Under the pieces are notes generated by a model, which was not told the origin of the DNA, searched no databases, and saw only the letters and a list, made by a program, of their open reading frames with translations. Below, one piece after another: positions 4,646-6,615 of a stretch of 6,615 bases of DNA (position 1 is the stretch's first letter; each line of letters begins with the position of its first letter). The stretch lies in contig JASLDQ010000359.1 in the NCBI GenBank assembly GCA_030151505.1, positions 1 through 6,615 on the forward strand, in the 5' to 3' direction. Source of the DNA: Chromobacteriaceae bacterium. GTDB lineage: Bacteria > Pseudomonadota > Gammaproteobacteria > Burkholderiales > Aquaspirillaceae. A program made the position numbers and the translations under genes.

Positions 4646-5140
4646 ATGGGCATGGAAATCGAGCGCCGCTTCCTGGTGCGGAGCGAGGACTGGCGCGGAC
4701 TGGCCGAAGGTGCCTGGCTCAAGCAGGGCTATATGTCGGTCGAGCCGGAACGCACCGTGCGGGTGCGCATCAGCGGTGAGCAGGCGTGGCTGACGCTCAA
4801 GAGCCTGGTCAGCGCGGTGTCGCGCCACGAATTCGAATATCCGGTGCCGCTGGCCGATGCCGAAACCATGCTGGCGACCATGTGCCCGCTGGTGGTGGAG
4901 AAGAAGCGCCACCGCATCCGGCTGGGGCCGCACCTGTGGGAGGTGGACGAGTTCTTCGGCGACAATGCCGGCTTGGTGCTGGCCGAAGTCGAACTGCAGT
5001 GCGAGACCGAGACCTACGATCCCCCCGCGTGGCTGGGCGCCGAAGTGACGCAGGACAGCCGTTACACCAATGCGTGGCTGGCCGGCCACCCCTATTCCAC
5101 CTGGTCCGACGCCGATCGCGCCGTCGTGCGCCAGAACTGA
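4646..5140 (+). CDS. CYTH domain protein, probable triphosphate tunnel phosphohydrolase
   Basis: 164 residues made up almost wholly of one CYTH (triphosphate tunnel metalloenzyme) domain, most like the short bacterial form known from Nitrosomonas europaea, an inorganic tripolyphosphatase. The N-terminal signature is EIERRFLV at 4-11 (E4, E6). The barrel's charged pairs follow: R39-x-R41, K52, E62-x-E64, K86-x-R88-x-R90, E99-x-D101 and E114-x-E116. EVTQDSRYTN (about 136-145) is the usual C-terminal motif. The canonical ExExK has its last Lys replaced by Arg (R8). These residues form a tunnel that binds a triphosphate with Mg2+ or Mn2+, so hydrolysis of tripolyphosphate or a related triphosphate in the cytoplasm is the likely activity; the true substrate is unknown. 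It is tightly packed between hemJ (11-base gap) and hemL (27-base gap). No known link to heme synthesis exists. Confidence 0.87.
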   Translation: MGMEIERRFLVRSEDWRGLAEGAWLKQGYMSVEPERTVRVRISGEQAWLTLKSLVSAVSRHEFEYPVPLADAETMLATMCPLVVEKKRHRIRLGPHLWEVDEFFGDNAGLVLAEVELQCETETYDPPAWLGAEVTQDSRYTNAWLAGHPYSTWSDADRAVVRQN

Positions 5141-5167
5141 TCCATTCCATCGATGACGAGACAAACC

Positions 5168-6448
5168 ATGACCCGCAGCGAACAACTTTTCGAACGTGCC
5201 AAGAAAACCATTCCGGGCGGGGTGAACTCGCCGGTGCGCGCCTTCGGCAGCGTCGGCGGCACGCCGCGCTTCATCGCCCGAGCGCAGGGCGCCTACGTGT
5301 GGGACGCCGACGGCACCCGCTTCGTCGACTATGTCGGTTCGTGGGGCCCGGCCATCGTCGGTCACGCCCATCCGGACGTGATCTCGGCCGTGCAGCACGC
5401 CGCCGTCGACGGCCTGTCCTTCGGCGCGCCAAGCGAAGCCGAAATCACCATCGCCGAGGAAATCGTCAAGCTGGTGCCCAGCATCGAACAGGTGCGGCTG
5501 GTCAGCTCCGGCACCGAGGCGACCATGAGCGCCATCCGGCTGGCGCGCGGCTTCACCGGCCGCGACAAGATCATCAAGTTTGAAGGTTGCTATCACGGCC
5601 ATTCCGACTCGCTGCTGGTCAAGGCCGGCTCCGGCCTCCTGACCTTCGGCAATCCCAGTTCCGCCGGCGTGCCGGCCGATTTCACCCGCCACACGCTGGT
5701 GCTGGAGTACAACAACACCAGCCAGCTGATGGAGACCTTCGAGCAGCTGGGCGAGGAGATCGCCTGCGTCATCATCGAGCCGTTCGCCGGCAACATGAAC
5801 CTGATCAAGCCGAGCGAGGAATTCATCCACACCCTGCGCGAACTATGCACCGAGCACAAGGCCGTGCTGATCTACGACGAGGTGATGACCGGCTTCCGCG
5901 TGGCACTGGGCGGCGCGCAGGAACTGCACGGCATCAAGCCCGACCTGACCACGCTGGGCAAAGTGGTCGGCGGCGGCATGCCGATCGGCGCTTTCGGCGG
6001 CCGCGCCGATATCATGGGCTGCATCGCGCCGCTGGGCGGGGTGTACCAGGCAGGCACGCTGTCGGGCAACCCGGTGGCGGTGGCAGCCGGCATGGCCACA
6101 CTCAAACTGATCCAGCAGCCAGGCTTCCACGCCGAGCTGGCGCGCAAGACCCGCCTGCTGGTGGACGGCCTGAGCGCGGCGGCCCGTGACGCCGGCGTGC
6201 CTTTCTGCGCCGATTCCGTCGGCGGGATGTTCGGCCTGTATTTCTGCGAGCAGGTGCCGACGACTTATGCACAGGTGACGGACAGTGACCGCGAGCGCTT
6301 CAACCGCTTCTTCCACCTGATGCTGGCCGAAGGCGTCTATCTGGCCCCGAGCGCCTACGAGGCCGGCTTCGTGTCCGCCGCGCATACCGACGACGACATT
6401 GCCGCCACGGTGGAAGCCGCCGCACGGAGCTTTGCCAGACTGAAGTAG
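5168..6448 (+). CDS. hemL: Glutamate-1-semialdehyde 2,1-aminomutase
   Basis: A PLP enzyme that converts glutamate-1-semialdehyde to 5-aminolevulinate, the first committed tetrapyrrole precursor in the C5 pathway, acting as a dimer in the cytoplasm and usually taking substrate from HemA. From ATG 5168 it has 426 residues, the standard length. [12 protein letters not shown] lies near the N-terminus, [16 protein letters not shown] at 113-128 (PLP phosphate region), YHGHSD at 142-147, YDEVMTGFR at 236-244 with D237 for the PLP pyridine nitrogen, and [16 protein letters not shown] with K265 as the PLP Schiff-base lysine, the same number as in E. coli. ATG 5153 in frame would add MTRQT. I reject it because the family begins MxRSExLFxxA, and a CGAG ribosome site sits 7 bases before 5168. 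The gene closes the row and is followed by a terminator. An exact DnaA box lies in its last 190 bases. Confidence 0.96.
   Translation: MTRSEQLFERAKKTIPGGVNSPVRAFGSVGGTPRFIARAQGAYVWDADGTRFVDYVGSWGPAIVGHAHPDVISAVQHAAVDGLSFGAPSEAEITIAEEIVKLVPSIEQVRLVSSGTEATMSAIRLARGFTGRDKIIKFEGCYHGHSDSLLVKAGSGLLTFGNPSSAGVPADFTRHTLVLEYNNTSQLMETFEQLGEEIACVIIEPFAGNMNLIKPSEEFIHTLRELCTEHKAVLIYDEVMTGFRVALGGAQELHGIKPDLTTLGKVVGGGMPIGAFGGRADIMGCIAPLGGVYQAGTLSGNPVAVAAGMATLKLIQQPGFHAELARKTRLLVDGLSAAARDAGVPFCADSVGGMFGLYFCEQVPTTYAQVTDSDRERFNRFFHLMLAEGVYLAPSAYEAGFVSAAHTDDDIAATVEAAARSFARLK
6265..6273 (+). promoter_or_regulatory. DnaA box inside the 3' end of hemL (TTATGCACA)
   Basis: TTATGCACA matches TTATNCACA exactly. It lies in the codons for Thr-Tyr-Ala-Gln and is the first of four boxes grouped at the end of the window. 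Confidence 0.45.
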
Positions 6449-6467
6449 GTTTGGGCGGTCACTTCGG

Positions 6468-6476
6468 TGTGGATAA
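6468..6476 (-). promoter_or_regulatory. DnaA box, exact TTATCCACA, abutting the hemL terminator
   Basis: The + strand reads TGTGGATAA 20 bases after the hemL stop. Its last base is the first paired base of the terminator stem, so bound DnaA would sit directly on the template entering the hairpin. Confidence 0.75.
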
Positions 6477-6506
6477 CCCGGCCCTGTGCGACAGGCCGGG
6501 TTTTTT
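6475..6506 (+). terminator. Intrinsic terminator of hemL
   Basis: ACCCGGCC (6476-6483) pairs with GGCCGGGT (6494-6501). TGT/ACA can extend the stem past a bulged C, leaving a GCG loop. Six T follow at 6501-6506. It is strong and GC-rich, 27 bases after the hemL stop. Confidence 0.9.
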
Positions 6507-6526
6507 CATGCGTTTTGTGGTCGGGG

Positions 6527-6535
6527 TGTGGATAA
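6527..6535 (-). promoter_or_regulatory. DnaA box, exact TTATCCACA
   Basis: The + strand reads TGTGGATAA, in the same orientation as the box at 6468 and 59 bases from it, in noncoding DNA. Confidence 0.75.
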
Positions 6536-6562
6536 AAGGCGGTGGACAGCGCCTGCACAAGT

Positions 6563-6571
6563 TGTGGAAAA
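6563..6571 (-). promoter_or_regulatory. DnaA box, TTTTCCACA form
   Basis: The + strand reads TGTGGAAAA, the same variant as at 1247-1255 in waaC. It shares four bases with the palindrome CACAA-G-TTGTG at 6556-6566, so two opposed half-sites meet here. Confidence 0.5.
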
Positions 6572-6615
6572 GGCGGGGTCATGAAGTGGGTAAGTTTGTG
6601 ATCAAATCGCCGGCC

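Larger units (their letters stand above)
6507..6615. other. Noncoding right edge, possible second DnaA-binding region
   Basis: No gene starts convincingly here: ATG 6581 meets a stop after six codons. The stretch holds an exact DnaA box (6527-6535), a TTTTCCACA box (6563-6571) and an 11-bp palindrome CACAA-G-TTGTG (6556-6566) that overlaps the latter. It continues past the window. Confidence 0.45.

Noticed and set aside
5153..5167. Earlier in-frame ATG for hemL
   Set aside because: No ribosome binding site, and it adds five residues not found in the family; 5168 fits both.
4499..5830. Long minus-strand frame of 443 codons opposite hemJ, CYTH and hemL
   Set aside because: Shadow of three recognised plus-strand genes; His/Gly/Ala-rich without motifs.
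6581..6601. ATG after a GGCGGGG run at the right edge
   Set aside because: Stops after six codons.
1..6615. CRISPR arrays, tRNA or rRNA genes, insertion sequences, phage genes or a defence system
   Set aside because: No regularly spaced repeats, cloverleaf, transposase or terminal repeats were seen; the genes are all housekeeping types.

Overview
This window looks like chromosomal DNA of a GC-rich betaproteobacterium, plausibly Neisseriales/Chromobacteriaceae-like. The genes are strongly GC-biased, and the set includes LPS inner-core genes of the WaaC/WaaA type, HemJ, HemL and a CYTH phosphohydrolase resembling the Nitrosomonas tripolyphosphatase. The genus is inference. All recognised genes read left to right.

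Layout: 1-81 is the last 26 codons of an unrecognised gene. 82-1047 is almost 1 kb without a credible gene. It is unusually AT-rich in three patches (321-375, 541-590, 811-840) and holds five exact TTATNCACA DnaA boxes plus degenerate ones, hairpins and palindromes. 1048-3251 is waaC-waaA, overlapping by four bases, for attachment of heptose and Kdo in the LPS inner core. 3320-4144 is a GTG-started M48 metallopeptidase lipoprotein. 4145-4217 carries a perfect 16-bp palindrome whose 14-bp core is the chromosomal parS (ParB) site. 4218-6448 is hemJ - CYTH protein - hemL. HemL makes 5-aminolevulinate early in tetrapyrrole synthesis and HemJ oxidises protoporphyrinogen IX late in it. hemL is followed by an intrinsic terminator (6475-6506) and a second group of DnaA boxes (6265-6571).

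The main reading is that this is an origin-proximal segment. 82-1047 is a candidate replication origin (oriC), parS lies about 3.1 kb from its right edge, and DnaA boxes recur after hemL about 5.4 kb away. Exact TTATNCACA occurs nine times in the window, against about 0.2 expected by chance for equal base composition (2 x 6615 / 4^8), and the GC-rich composition lowers that expectation. No dnaA, dnaN, gyrB, parA/parB or gidA is in the window, so the alternatives are a DnaA-titrating or DnaA-reactivating locus, or one part of a split origin. The genes themselves are ordinary housekeeping genes; the noncoding signals are the unusual part.
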